From a virus: a DNA stretch of 23,430 nucleotides. The DNA lies in IMG/VR virus record IMGVR_UViG_3300033388_002374, positions 1 through 23,430 of that record, one strand, 5' to 3'. A model generated the notes under the pieces. The model was not told the origin of the DNA, ran no database searches, and saw only the letters and a list, made by a program, of their open reading frames with translations. Both the position numbers and the translations under genes were made by a program. Of the stretch, positions 1 through 5,413 are shown piece by piece (the first letter of the stretch is position 1; the number at the start of each line of letters is the position of its first letter).

Positions 1-184
1 GGAGGGCTGCGGCCTAGGTTGGTGGGGGTCGGGAGGGCGGAGCCCGCCTGCCCGGCGGGGCAGCGAGCGCTGGTCGGCGTGCCGCTCGAGGCCTCGCTGT
101 CGCTTTGGCCCGAATCCGACAGCGCCAGACCGGTTGGGCCGCCTCGGACGGCGCGGATGGCCTGTAGATCAGAGACGGACGCGT
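1..184. other. Left edge, no gene recognised
   Basis: This stretch lies downstream of the last leftward gene. I see no open frame with a credible ribosome-binding site on either strand. It holds one perfect GC hairpin at 48-63 (CTGCCC, loop GGCG, GGGCAG) with no T-run beside it. It could be the 3' untranslated end of the leftward transcript, but nothing more can be supported. Confidence 0.5.
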
Positions 185-625
185 CTATCCTTCTGAGGAG
201 GCCCCCCCACCCCCTCGCAGGGGCCCACCGGGCGCGCCGGGACCTCTATATGGGACCTTCACGCGCATGCTCTCTGGTTCTGGTATCAGCTCCATCTGTC
301 CTGGCACGATCTGCGGTGAGATGTACTCCCCGTTCTGCCGGGTCTTGATGACGTGGCAGTTCGCGCATCGGAGGGTCATGTCTGGGACGTCGCCGGCGCG
401 GGAGAGGATGTGCCGATAGAGGCGTTCACGGGAGGTGAATTGGGCTCTGTGGGCGGCTCCGTCTCCGTTGACATGCTCGATCTGTAGGACGCGATGGTCG
501 ATATTTCCGCAGTCGAGGCATGCGTTTCCGAGGAGGTCGAGTACACGGCTTCTGAGCGCGGCGCGGTACCGTTGCTTCCCGCGTCTGTGGGTCTCTCGGC
601 CTCTGAGGGTTTTCGATCGGGGCAC
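185..625 (-). CDS. HNH-type zinc nuclease-like protein
   Basis: A 146-residue protein with an HNH-type pattern: a first Cys pair at residues 36 and 39 (CLDC), then IEHVNGDG at about 49-56 carrying the central His and Asn, then CANCH at 87-91 followed by a Lys/Arg-rich stretch. The basic N-terminus (1-27) would suit DNA binding. The last 25 residues are Gly/Pro-rich low complexity. The start is GTG at 625, preceded by GGGAGGAG. Small HNH proteins of this kind are common in phages, as free-standing homing endonucleases, nicking partners of terminase, or nucleases of unknown role. This one is remote from the terminase and on the opposite strand, separated from the rest of the leftward operon by 234 non-coding bases, which suits a semi-independent unit. 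The fold call is fairly firm; the cellular role is unknown. Confidence 0.75.
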   Translation of the reverse strand: MPRSKTLRGRETHRRGKQRYRAALRSRVLDLLGNACLDCGNIDHRVLQIEHVNGDGAAHRAQFTSRERLYRHILSRAGDVPDMTLRCANCHVIKTRQNGEYISPQIVPGQMELIPEPESMRVKVPYRGPGAPGGPLRGGGGASSEG

Positions 626-745
626 TCTCTCCTCCCTGCCGCCGAGTTTCTGCTCGGCGCCAACCGAGCTTCGAGGGCGGCAGTCTTTCCGGCTGGGCTG
701 GCGTCCGGAGGAGGTGGATCTTGGGAGGCCCAGGTTCGCATAGCG

Positions 746-761
746 CTGACATTTCTGTCAG
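746..761. repeat. Perfect 6-bp hairpin with a GAAA loop on the minus strand
   Basis: The minus strand reads CTGACA, GAAA, TGTCAG: a perfect six-pair stem closed by a GNRA-type tetraloop. It lies 15 bases after the end of a local GC-rich stretch and has no T-run, so a classical intrinsic terminator is doubtful. It could be an RNA structure or a protein-binding dyad. Confidence 0.45.
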
Positions 762-812
762 TCCAGCTCTGGTTGTGCTGTCGATCCTCCCCGCGGCGCG
801 ATTTCCCTGTAT

Positions 813-851
813 GGGGCGATTTAGGGGTGATCTGGGGCGATCTCAGGCGAT
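813..851. repeat. Four phased GGGGCGAT-like repeats
   Basis: Imperfect direct copies begin at 813 (GGGGCGAT), 824 (GGGGTGAT), 834 (GGGGCGAT) and 844 (CAGGCGAT). The intervals are 11, 10 and 10 bases, close to one DNA helical turn, so all copies face the same side of the helix. They sit in the non-coding gap just downstream of the gene that ends at 860. This resembles a small operator or iteron-like array; no binding protein is identified. Confidence 0.45.
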
Positions 852-859
852 TATCTTCA

Positions 860-1126
860 TCACTGTAGTCCGTAACTTCCTGTATACGGCGGAATGCTCT
901 GTATTTCGCCGGATTCTGGGTCTTGGGGTGTGCCTGTGATGGTCTTCTTCCGGGCCTTCCGTTTCTTCGGGCCGCAATTCTGCTTCAGGTGCGCGGCTTT
1001 GCAGCGTCTGGGGCTGGCCTGGTGGGTTTCGTAGGTGGTTCTGCACATGAGGCAGATCATGTCGTCATCGAAGGAGTGTCCTGCGGCGCCGTACTGTCCT
1101 TTGACGCGGCGGATGGGTTTCTTCAC
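860..1126 (-). CDS. Small Cys/His-rich, basic protein
   Basis: An 88-residue protein with probable metal-binding residues: CLMC at 25-28, His35, Cys42, His46 and Cys51, followed by a very basic run (about 53-61). The pattern suggests a small zinc-binding, nucleic-acid-binding protein, but it does not fit one family that I can name. The start is GTG at 1126, which overlaps the stop of the preceding gene in a GTGA arrangement. There is no strong ribosome-binding site, so translation is probably coupled to the gene upstream. Two stop codons in tandem end it. Confidence 0.6.
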   Translation of the reverse strand: MKKPIRRVKGQYGAAGHSFDDDMICLMCRTTYETHQASPRRCKAAHLKQNCGPKKRKARKKTITGTPQDPESGEIQSIPPYTGSYGLQ

Positions 1127-1323
1127 TTATCCGCGATCTCCGCGACGGCGGTGGCGATGTCTCCCAGGGCTTCTCCTAGTGGTCGGCGCAGTCCCTCTCC
1201 TGCCAGCGCCATCGCGATGGCCTCGAATGCCCCTGGCCCGTACTGGTCACTCTTGATGGAGTTCGCGGCGTCCCTGATAGCTCTCAGGGTGTCGATGATT
1301 TCCGTCCTCAATTCGTCGTCCAT
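1123..1323 (-). CDS. Small helical hypothetical protein
   Basis: A 66-residue acidic protein predicted to be helical throughout, with a heptad-like pattern of Leu/Ile/Ala. No family is recognised. The ATG at 1323 is well supported by TAGGAGACC four bases upstream. The gene follows the exported-type protein by 14 bases and overlaps the next gene by four bases, so it is part of the leftward operon. Confidence 0.65.
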   Translation of the reverse strand: MDDELRTEIIDTLRAIRDAANSIKSDQYGPGAFEAIAMALAGEGLRRPLGEALGDIATAVAEIADK

Positions 1324-1327
1324 GTCG

Positions 1328-1334
1328 GTCTCCT
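1328..1334 (-). promoter_or_regulatory. AGGAGAC ribosome-binding site (gene at 1123-1323)
   Basis: AGGAGAC on the minus strand, four bases before the ATG at 1323. It is one of seven occurrences of this exact heptamer directly upstream of a chosen start in the window. Confidence 0.7.
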
Positions 1335-1337
1335 ATT

Positions 1338-1556
1338 TCATTGGCACCAGACGGGTCCTGTGAGGAATTCGTCTCGGCCGTCGTCGCATTTCCAGACTTC
1401 GCGGTAGCAGCGGCCTGCATCGGTGGAGATCCAGAGACCTGTCCAGGCGCAGTTGGGGAGCGGGATGGAGAATGAGGGTCCCAGGAGCCAGTTTCGGGTT
1501 TCGGGTGGTAGGAAGCAGGCCTGGGTGAGGAGGGCCAGTAGGACGAGGAGTCTCAT
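1338..1556 (-). CDS. Small exported or lipoprotein-like protein
   Basis: A 72-residue protein that opens with a hydrophobic signal-like segment (MRLLVLLALLTQAC) ending in Cys14. The LTQAC sequence approaches a lipobox, but Gln at -2 is not canonical. The remainder is short and has four more Cys (36, 50, 57, 71), which suggests disulfides outside the cytoplasm. The ATG at 1556 overlaps the stop of the Tat-like gene (ATGA), with no clear ribosome-binding site. A small Cys-rich exported protein next to another exported one could belong to lysis (outer spanin-like) or superinfection exclusion. This is inference; no family is recognised. Confidence 0.6.
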   Translation of the reverse strand: MRLLVLLALLTQACFLPPETRNWLLGPSFSIPLPNCAWTGLWISTDAGRCYREVWKCDDGRDEFLTGPVWCQ

Positions 1557-1789
1557 CGGTGATATCTTGGTGGTATGACCTTGATCTGCCCGTAGCCTGA
1601 CTTGTAGGTGTCGACTGCCGCGTAGGTGTCGATCGCGAGGATGCCGTAGGTCTGGTGCATCTCGTCGATCAGGTACTCGCGGAACAGGATTTCGATCTCG
1701 GGGGCCGGCACGGCTGTCACGGTCGCCCGCATTCCCAGTAGGGTGAGTGGCGCGGCGATCAGTGCCTTGAGGAGCTCGCGGCGTCTCAC
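1553..1789 (-). CDS. Small protein with a Tat-like signal peptide
   Basis: A 78-residue protein. Residues 1-30 look like a twin-arginine signal: RRRELLKAL, then a hydrophobic stretch, then a plausible cleavage region near AVPAPE. The mature part, under 50 residues, is rich in Tyr and acidic residues and matches nothing I know. The start is GTG at 1789, preceded by GGAG nine bases upstream and overlapping the stop of the 21-aa micro-ORF (GTGA). Its stop overlaps the start of the next exported-type gene. A Tat signal normally implies that the protein is folded before export, which is unusual for such a small phage protein. The signal is read by eye only. Confidence 0.6.
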   Translation of the reverse strand: MRRRELLKALIAAPLTLLGMRATVTAVPAPEIEILFREYLIDEMHQTYGILAIDTYAAVDTYKSGYGQIKVIPPRYHR

Positions 1790-1851
1790 GTCTTCTTCTC
1801 CGGCGGCTTCAGGGTGACGAGGACCATCCGGCCCTTGGGCTTCGGCTTCAC
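1786..1851 (-). CDS. 21-aa basic micro-ORF
   Basis: A GTG at 1851 follows TAGGAGGACCACC, one of the best ribosome-binding sites in the window, and opens a frame of 21 residues (starting MKPKPKGRM, ending PPEKKT). The stop TGA overlaps the GTG of the Tat-like gene by two bases (GTGA), so this is either a real micro-protein or a leader that delivers ribosomes to the next gene. The strong site lies directly after the stop codon of the HAD-like gene. The peptide is Lys/Pro-rich at both ends; no function is known. Confidence 0.55.
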   Translation of the reverse strand: MKPKPKGRMVLVTLKPPEKKT

Positions 1852-1861
1852 GGTGGTCCTC

Positions 1862-2227
1862 CTACTTGTTCCAGGGGACGAAGGCCAGCATCTCCTCGAT
1901 CGTGGGGAACTCCCCCACGAAGCACATGGCGCGGTCGTCGATCGTGAGGAAGGCGGCCGGCTTCTGGGTCGGGAACTCGATCTGGCTCAACTCCTTCGCG
2001 GTGATGAAGTGCTGGATGAGCCAGTCCTGCATCGCTTTGATGCCGCCATCCTGTGAACTCCGCGAGGAGTAGATCGCCGGCTGCACCTCCTTGTCGTGGA
2101 CCAGCTCCGCCAGCCAGTCGATCGCGCCCGAGACGGGCGGATCCGCGACCACGTCGGCCCCCTGCCAGCCCGACGTGTAGGAGTGCAGGACGCCGTCGAA
2201 GTCGATGCAGATCGTTCGGACGCTCAT
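1862..2227 (-). CDS. HAD-superfamily phosphatase-like protein
   Basis: A 121-residue protein with HAD motifs: ICIDFDGVLH at 6-15 gives the nucleophile Asp9 and Asp11, a Ser pair follows a strand at 52-55, Lys89 lies in PTQKP, and LTIDDRA at 94-100 supplies the late metal-binding Asp pair (97, 98). There is no room for a large cap, so it would be a minimal HAD fold, as in small phage nucleotidases or polynucleotide 3'-phosphatases. A longer in-frame version starting at 2470 exists, but its extra 81 residues are the shadow of the neighbouring gene. The ATG at 2227 overlaps the previous stop (ATGA). Substrate unknown; nucleotide or nucleic-acid phosphates are the likely guess. Confidence 0.8.
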   Translation of the reverse strand: MSVRTICIDFDGVLHSYTSGWQGADVVADPPVSGAIDWLAELVHDKEVQPAIYSSRSSQDGGIKAMQDWLIQHFITAKELSQIEFPTQKPAAFLTIDDRAMCFVGEFPTIEEMLAFVPWNK

Positions 2228-2529
2228 ACCCGATTCTCGTCGATCTGGTGGTCCCCGCACCAGTCGGTCCAGAACATGACCGGCCAGCCGGACATGGTCG
2301 GTGCGTGCCGCCGGCAGCGGCCGACCTCCTTCCGGAGGACGGGGCTCGGATCGGGTCCCTTCCGGACGTAGAACCTGCAGCCCCGGCAGATCATGTGAGT
2401 GGAGCGGCCGGCCCAGTTGTCCTCCGGCACGGGGCCTTCCTTCGGGGTGTCCTCGGTCATGGGCTCGCACTCCGTCTCCTGCGACATCTGCCGCCCCGAC
2501 GTCCCTTCGATTCGTGTCTTGATGCTCAT
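2224..2529 (-). CDS. Cys/His zinc-binding conserved phage protein
   Basis: A 101-residue protein. The N-terminal 40 residues are acidic and probably disordered. The C-terminal half has a regular metal-ligand pattern: CRGC at 48-51, CRRH at 72-75 and CGDH at 91-94, which may bind one or two zinc ions. Short proteins with this type of Cys/His arrangement and the WPVMFWTDWCG flavour occur in many phages without known function. The ATG at 2529 has an AAGGAGACCCAG leader and lies behind a UNCG hairpin element. The stop overlaps the HAD start. Confidence 0.7.
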   Translation of the reverse strand: MSIKTRIEGTSGRQMSQETECEPMTEDTPKEGPVPEDNWAGRSTHMICRGCRFYVRKGPDPSPVLRKEVGRCRRHAPTMSGWPVMFWTDWCGDHQIDENRV

Positions 2530-2565
2530 CTGGGTCTCCTTGCCCCCGAAGGGGTGTTCTGGTTA
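2530..2565 (-). promoter_or_regulatory. Spacer module B: UNCG hairpin plus AGGAGAC site
   Basis: On the minus strand this 36-base spacer begins with the TAA of the upstream gene. It then forms CCCC (2554-2551), loop TTCG (2550-2547), GGGG (2546-2543), two bases, and AGGAGAC (2540-2534), with the ATG at 2529. The same layout occurs at 3868-3901. The C(UUCG)G tetraloop is exceptionally stable in RNA. It could tune translation or protect or process the transcript. Position and repetition are seen; function is inferred. Confidence 0.6.
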
Positions 2566-3021
2566 TCGGAGGTGCTTTCCGTGCTGGTAGTACCCGTGCA
2601 TGATGCGGTTGGTGAGGGCCTCCTGGTCGAGGTCTTCGGTCCAGTCCAGCTCGACGATCGCGGCGGCGATTCCGGCCGCGACCCCTCTGCTGTACTGGGC
2701 GTCCCAGCCGTACTCCCTGTCGATCGCGCTCCGCCCGAAGCCGGTCATCTTGAGCGCGTGCTCGCGGATGGCGCGCATGATGCCGATCACCACGTCCGGG
2801 TGGAGAATCGTAGGCTGGCGGTTCTCGAGGTCTCCGTCCCGCGCGGCGTTGAAGTCCATCGGGGGCATGACAGCGAAGTTCACTTTCTTGGTCGCGACCC
2901 CGATCGACATCTCATCGATCGCGCCGTGGAGCGTGACGAGCTCCATGCGAAGGCGGTCGATCTCGGCGGCGCATTCGTGGTGGGGGTCTGATCGGCTTCG
3001 TCGGTCTTCTGGTGGGCTCAT
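2563..3021 (-). CDS. Conserved-looking hypothetical protein
   Basis: A 152-residue protein that I do not recognise. The N-terminus is polar and charged and contains a likely helix (about 17-38). The C-terminal half is Ala/Ile-rich and helical and ends with MHGYYQHGKHLR. The ATG at 3021 is preceded by TAGGAGACCCAG, whose TAG is also the stop of the ParB-like gene, so the two are adjacent in one transcript. The sequence from AGGAGACCCAG through ATGAGC is identical to that of the gene starting at 2529, which suggests duplication or selection on the start region. Confidence 0.65.
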   Translation of the reverse strand: MSPPEDRRSRSDPHHECAAEIDRLRMELVTLHGAIDEMSIGVATKKVNFAVMPPMDFNAARDGDLENRQPTILHPDVVIGIMRAIREHALKMTGFGRSAIDREYGWDAQYSRGVAAGIAAAIVELDWTEDLDQEALTNRIMHGYYQHGKHLR

Positions 3022-3030
3022 CTGGGTCTC

Positions 3031-3867
3031 CTACTCGATCTCGGGGATCTTTTCCTGCTTCACCTTGAAGCTCAGGATCCGGACCTTCTTCCCGCTGCGG
3101 ACCATGTTCCAGGCCTTGATGGTGAGCCCGAGGATCTCCTTCTGGGTCATCTTCTTCGACGCGCCGCGGTTCGATATGAGCCGCTCTCGGAGCTGGAACT
3201 GGGGTTCCTTCGCCCTCATCAGCTCGCCCGTGGTCACGTCCTCGAAGAAGGAGTCGGCCAGGGTGTCGTCCTTCTTGGAGAAGGCCCAGTGGCAGAATCC
3301 CAGGACGGACGGCCGCCCCATGCGCTTCCAGGCGAGCTGGGCCGAGAGGTGCGCGCTGCGCCGGGCGTCGGGGTGCTTATCCAGCATCTCCTCCAGCTCG
3401 GCGTTCGACGGTACGTCGCTATTCTGGGAGAGGGTCTCCCGTTCCAGGCGCCAGATCATCGCCAGGATGGCGGAGAGCTGGGTGGCGTTCTTCTCGCCGT
3501 GCTGGAGGGTCAGCATGTCGGCGCCGCTGCGCGACCGATTCTTGTCCACGGCCACCCGGATGGCCGGGTCGGCCCCCGTCACCACGATCGACACGAAGGT
3601 CGTGTCGCTCATCGCGCAGGCGTGGAGTCGATGCTGACCGTCGACCAGGACGCCGTCCCAGTCGAAGATGATCGTCCCTACCCCGAGCAGCCACTTCTCG
3701 TTCTTCATGTCGCGCATCAGGCGGAGCGTCTGATTCTTCGACAGGCTCCGGTTGCGCGAGTTGTACTCGAGCCACTGCCGCGCCATCTTCGGCGTGATCT
3801 TCATCGTCTGACTCTGAAGACCCGCGTCCTTGTCTTGCTGATGTAGCCGAAGCACCTTTGGCTTCAT
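3031..3867 (-). CDS. ParB/DGQHR-domain protein
   Basis: A 278-residue protein whose N-terminal half matches the ParB-like nuclease (sulfiredoxin-type) fold found alone in many phages. ITPKMARQWLE and LSKNQTLRLMRDM at about 24-54 are followed by a strand-rich segment and the DGQHRLHA box at 76-83; the DGQHR motif holds the phosphate-binding or catalytic residues of the family. The C-terminal half (about 130-278) is helical, with a basic end, and is not recognised. There is no neighbouring parA, so plasmid-like partition is unlikely from context. A role in DNA binding, nicking or nucleotide-dependent regulation is more plausible. The ATG at 3867 has AAAGGAGAC three bases upstream and sits behind the first UNCG hairpin. 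Confidence 0.8.
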   Translation of the reverse strand: MKPKVLRLHQQDKDAGLQSQTMKITPKMARQWLEYNSRNRSLSKNQTLRLMRDMKNEKWLLGVGTIIFDWDGVLVDGQHRLHACAMSDTTFVSIVVTGADPAIRVAVDKNRSRSGADMLTLQHGEKNATQLSAILAMIWRLERETLSQNSDVPSNAELEEMLDKHPDARRSAHLSAQLAWKRMGRPSVLGFCHWAFSKKDDTLADSFFEDVTTGELMRAKEPQFQLRERLISNRGASKKMTQKEILGLTIKAWNMVRSGKKVRILSFKVKQEKIPEIE

Positions 3868-3901
3868 CTCGTCTCCTTTCCCCCGGAGGGGTGTTGGGTT
3901 A
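3868..3901 (-). promoter_or_regulatory. Spacer module A: UNCG hairpin plus AGGAGAC site
   Basis: On the minus strand this 34-base spacer begins with the TAA of the upstream gene. It then forms CCCC (3891-3888), loop TCCG (3887-3884), GGGG (3883-3880), two bases, and AGGAGAC (3877-3871), with the ATG at 3867. It parallels module B at 2530-2565. The loop change from TTCG to TCCG keeps the UNCG consensus, which favours a selected RNA structure over chance. Confidence 0.6.
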
Positions 3902-4090
3902 TCTCAAAATCCACCAGACCATGAACCAGAACCCGCAGACCAGGCACCCGGTGAAGGTCCCCTTGAAGAAGGCGCGGGTGAAGCAGTCCTCGGCCCAGTC
4001 TCGGTTGGCATAGGCGGCTGTCTGCCACTGCTCGGAGGCGTCCTTCCAGGCCTTGACCTCCTTCTTCAGATCCTCGATGCGGTCACTCAT
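3899..4090 (-). CDS. Small coiled-coil protein with a C-terminal membrane segment (holin-like?)
   Basis: A 63-residue protein. Residues 1-40 are a charged helix with coiled-coil character (IEDLKKEVKAWKDASEQW). Residues about 44-62 form a hydrophobic membrane segment rich in Trp and Phe, ending in Arg. This N-terminal helix plus C-terminal membrane anchor recalls XhlA-type phage holin accessories, but Tyr/Trp-rich tail-anchored proteins of other function look the same. The start overlaps the preceding stop by eight bases, and the leader TGGAGGACCCCG supports the ATG at 4090. The first five residues (MSDRI) nearly match those of its upstream neighbour (MSDRF). Confidence 0.65.
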   Translation of the reverse strand: MSDRIEDLKKEVKAWKDASEQWQTAAYANRDWAEDCFTRAFFKGTFTGCLVCGFWFMVWWILR

Positions 4091-4301
4091 CGGGGTCCTC
4101 CACTCCCACCACCACTTTCAGGCGCTCGAGTAGGTGTTTCACGGTGCCGGCGGAGAGGGGTATCGGCGCCAGCAGCTCCATGTCGCGCGCGGTGCAGCGG
4201 ATGATCGCGCCCGGTCGGGAGTGCATCAGCAGGTCGTCCTGGCACTGGCGGCTCAGCTCCTCCCAGACGGCGAAGAGCAGGCCCTCGAATCGGTCACTCA
4301 C
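4083..4301 (-). CDS. Small hypothetical protein
   Basis: A 72-residue, mainly helical protein with two Cys (20 and 36). No family recognised. The start is GTG at 4301, supported by AGAGGAG upstream. It overlaps both neighbours by eight bases, so it is translated as part of the same cassette. No membrane segment or signal is seen. Confidence 0.6.
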   Translation of the reverse strand: MSDRFEGLLFAVWEELSRQCQDDLLMHSRPGAIIRCTARDMELLAPIPLSAGTVKHLLERLKVVVGVEDPDE

Positions 4302-4545
4302 TGGGCGGCTCCTCTGGTGGTGGGGCTGGCGGCGTCTCTGGCGGGGCCTCGTCTGGCACGGGCAGCCCGGCCAGATCCCTGCGCGACCAGACGATCGCCT
4401 GGATGCCGGACTGGATCCGGATCGCGTCGTCCTGCTGGCAGTTCTCCTTGACGGTGGTGTTGACCAGGACGAAGACGCCGCTCTCTGGGTCCTCCCAGCA
4501 GCCGGCGCCGTACCAGATCATCAGGGCCAGGATGGTGGAGGTCAT
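4294..4545 (-). CDS. Small hydrophobic-start, proline-rich-tail protein
   Basis: An 83-residue protein. The first 16 residues (TSTILALMIWYGAGC) are hydrophobic and end at a Cys, but no basic residues precede them and the lipobox is poor. The last 20 residues alternate Pro and Glu (PPETPPAPPPEEPP), a rigid extended tail. I chose the ATG at 4545 because it overlaps the previous stop (ATGA) and follows CGGGAG; the 66 extra residues of the longer in-frame version from 4743 are the shadow of the neighbour. A membrane-anchored protein with a Pro-rich arm could be a spanin-type lysis protein, but that is a guess. Confidence 0.6.
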   Translation of the reverse strand: MTSTILALMIWYGAGCWEDPESGVFVLVNTTVKENCQQDDAIRIQSGIQAIVWSRRDLAGLPVPDEAPPETPPAPPPEEPPSE

Positions 4546-4799
4546 CTCGACTCCCGGATGTTCGTAGCCACCTGGATGACCGCGGCCGTCAGGCGGTCGA
4601 TGGCCTCCACGACGCGCGCGATCTCCTGGGGCCCATCGTCGGCGCCGATGAAGATGTTGGGTAGGTCTCCCGGTGTCGGCAAGTCGACCTGGGGGGTGTC
4701 GGTCACGACGATCGGCCTGCCTGGCTCGGCATGGGGCGAACATGCCTCTCCGGGGTGGGCCGGGCCGCCGCAGTACGCGCAGACTTCCGGGAACGGCAT
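4542..4799 (-). CDS. CCHC zinc-knuckle-like small protein
   Basis: An 85-residue protein. CAYCGGPAHPGEAC at residues 7-20 fits the CX2CX4HX4C zinc-knuckle spacing exactly. The middle is Pro/Asp-rich, and the last 25 residues form a helix (ARVVEAIDRLTAAVIQV). Zinc knuckles usually bind single-stranded nucleic acid; whether this short one does so is unknown. I chose the ATG at 4799 rather than an upstream in-frame start at 4817 because AGGAGGAGACTG directly precedes it and it overlaps the previous stop as TGATG. Confidence 0.7.
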   Translation of the reverse strand: MPFPEVCAYCGGPAHPGEACSPHAEPGRPIVVTDTPQVDLPTPGDLPNIFIGADDGPQEIARVVEAIDRLTAAVIQVATNIRESR

Positions 4800-5413
4800 C
4801 AGTCTCCTCCTGCCCACTTCCGATGGGCTTCGAGTAGGTTATCGATCGGGGTCATCCGGTGGTCCGCCACGCACCAGGGCCGGTTGTACCCATCTTCCTT
4901 GCGGCCGAAGGCCATCTCCTCGGCCTCGGCCTCGAATCTCTGGGTGCAGATCCACCCGATGATGTCGACCCAGCGGTCATTGGGGGCCCGGTCCATGAGG
5001 TTGCCGGGGGTGTAGCAGAGGATGGCCCCCGCGAGTTCGTCGGCGCTCATTCTGGTCTGGTACTGCAGCTTCATGTAGCCGGGGTTCCTGTAGGAGCCAT
5101 CGAAGGAGATGGTCTTCACCCCGAACCGGCACCCGAAGATGATCAGGTCGGCCCCTCCGTCCCCGCCGATCCCCGGGATGATCTCGTCACTGATGGGCAC
5201 CGCGAAGAGGTTGGAGCAGACCCTCTCCCCGGCCCGGCCGCGCATGGTGGCCGCGATCGGCTCTCCATCGCGCCGGACTTCCTCCTGGTTGAAGTAGGTC
5301 CGAGACTCCGGCGGCTTCACCGAGTTGATGTCCCTGACGACCTGGAGGTCGTGGTTCCACTGCTCGGGAGGGAAAGACACCCCCCACCGCCAGGGCAGGT
5401 ACAGCCCGCTCAC
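4799..5413 (-). CDS. Hypothetical with degenerate PD-(D/E)xK-like motif
   Basis: A 204-residue protein. Its central GDGGADLIIFG at 84-94 followed by FGVK at 97-100 resembles the core of PD-(D/E)xK nuclease-fold proteins of phages, where an Asp after GDGG and an acid-x-Lys pair on the next strand build the active site. Here the acid position before VK is Gly98, so the site looks incomplete and the protein may not cut DNA. The remainder includes a Cys- and Trp-containing segment (about 150-165). The start is GTG at 5413, overlapping the stop of sulfotransferase 2 (GTGA) after GAGGA. The fold assignment is tentative. Confidence 0.55.
   Translation of the reverse strand: MSGLYLPWRWGVSFPPEQWNHDLQVVRDINSVKPPESRTYFNQEEVRRDGEPIAATMRGRAGERVCSNLFAVPISDEIIPGIGGDGGADLIIFGCRFGVKTISFDGSYRNPGYMKLQYQTRMSADELAGAILCYTPGNLMDRAPNDRWVDIIGWICTQRFEAEAEEMAFGRKEDGYNRPWCVADHRMTPIDNLLEAHRKWAGGD

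Larger units (their letters stand above)
626..859. other. Gene-free gap inside the leftward block
   Basis: These 234 bases are the longest gap in an otherwise overlapping leftward operon. Open frames that cross it lack ribosome-binding sites and run into the HNH gene out of frame. The gap holds a perfect hairpin (746-761) and a set of phased GGGGCGAT-like repeats (813-851), listed separately. It may carry a terminator for the upstream genes and a promoter for the HNH gene, but no consensus promoter was found. Confidence 0.5.

Noticed and set aside
48-63. GC hairpin near the left edge as a terminator
   Set aside because: Six pairs with a GGCG loop and no T-run in either direction; such small GC dyads are common in GC-rich DNA.
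1862-2470. Longer version of the HAD-like protein starting at 2470
   Set aside because: The extra 81 residues are a frame shadow of the gene at 2224-2529; the ATG at 2227 overlaps the previous stop as expected for this operon.
2053-3637. Two long plus-strand frames (312 and 345 codons)
   Set aside because: They lie opposite the well-supported minus-strand genes, have no ribosome-binding site, and their products are Arg/Pro/Ser-rich with no motif. They are GC-driven shadows.
4294-4743. Longer version of the Pro-rich-tail protein starting at 4743
   Set aside because: The first 66 residues are Arg/His-rich shadow sequence; the ATG at 4545 has its own site and an ATGA overlap.
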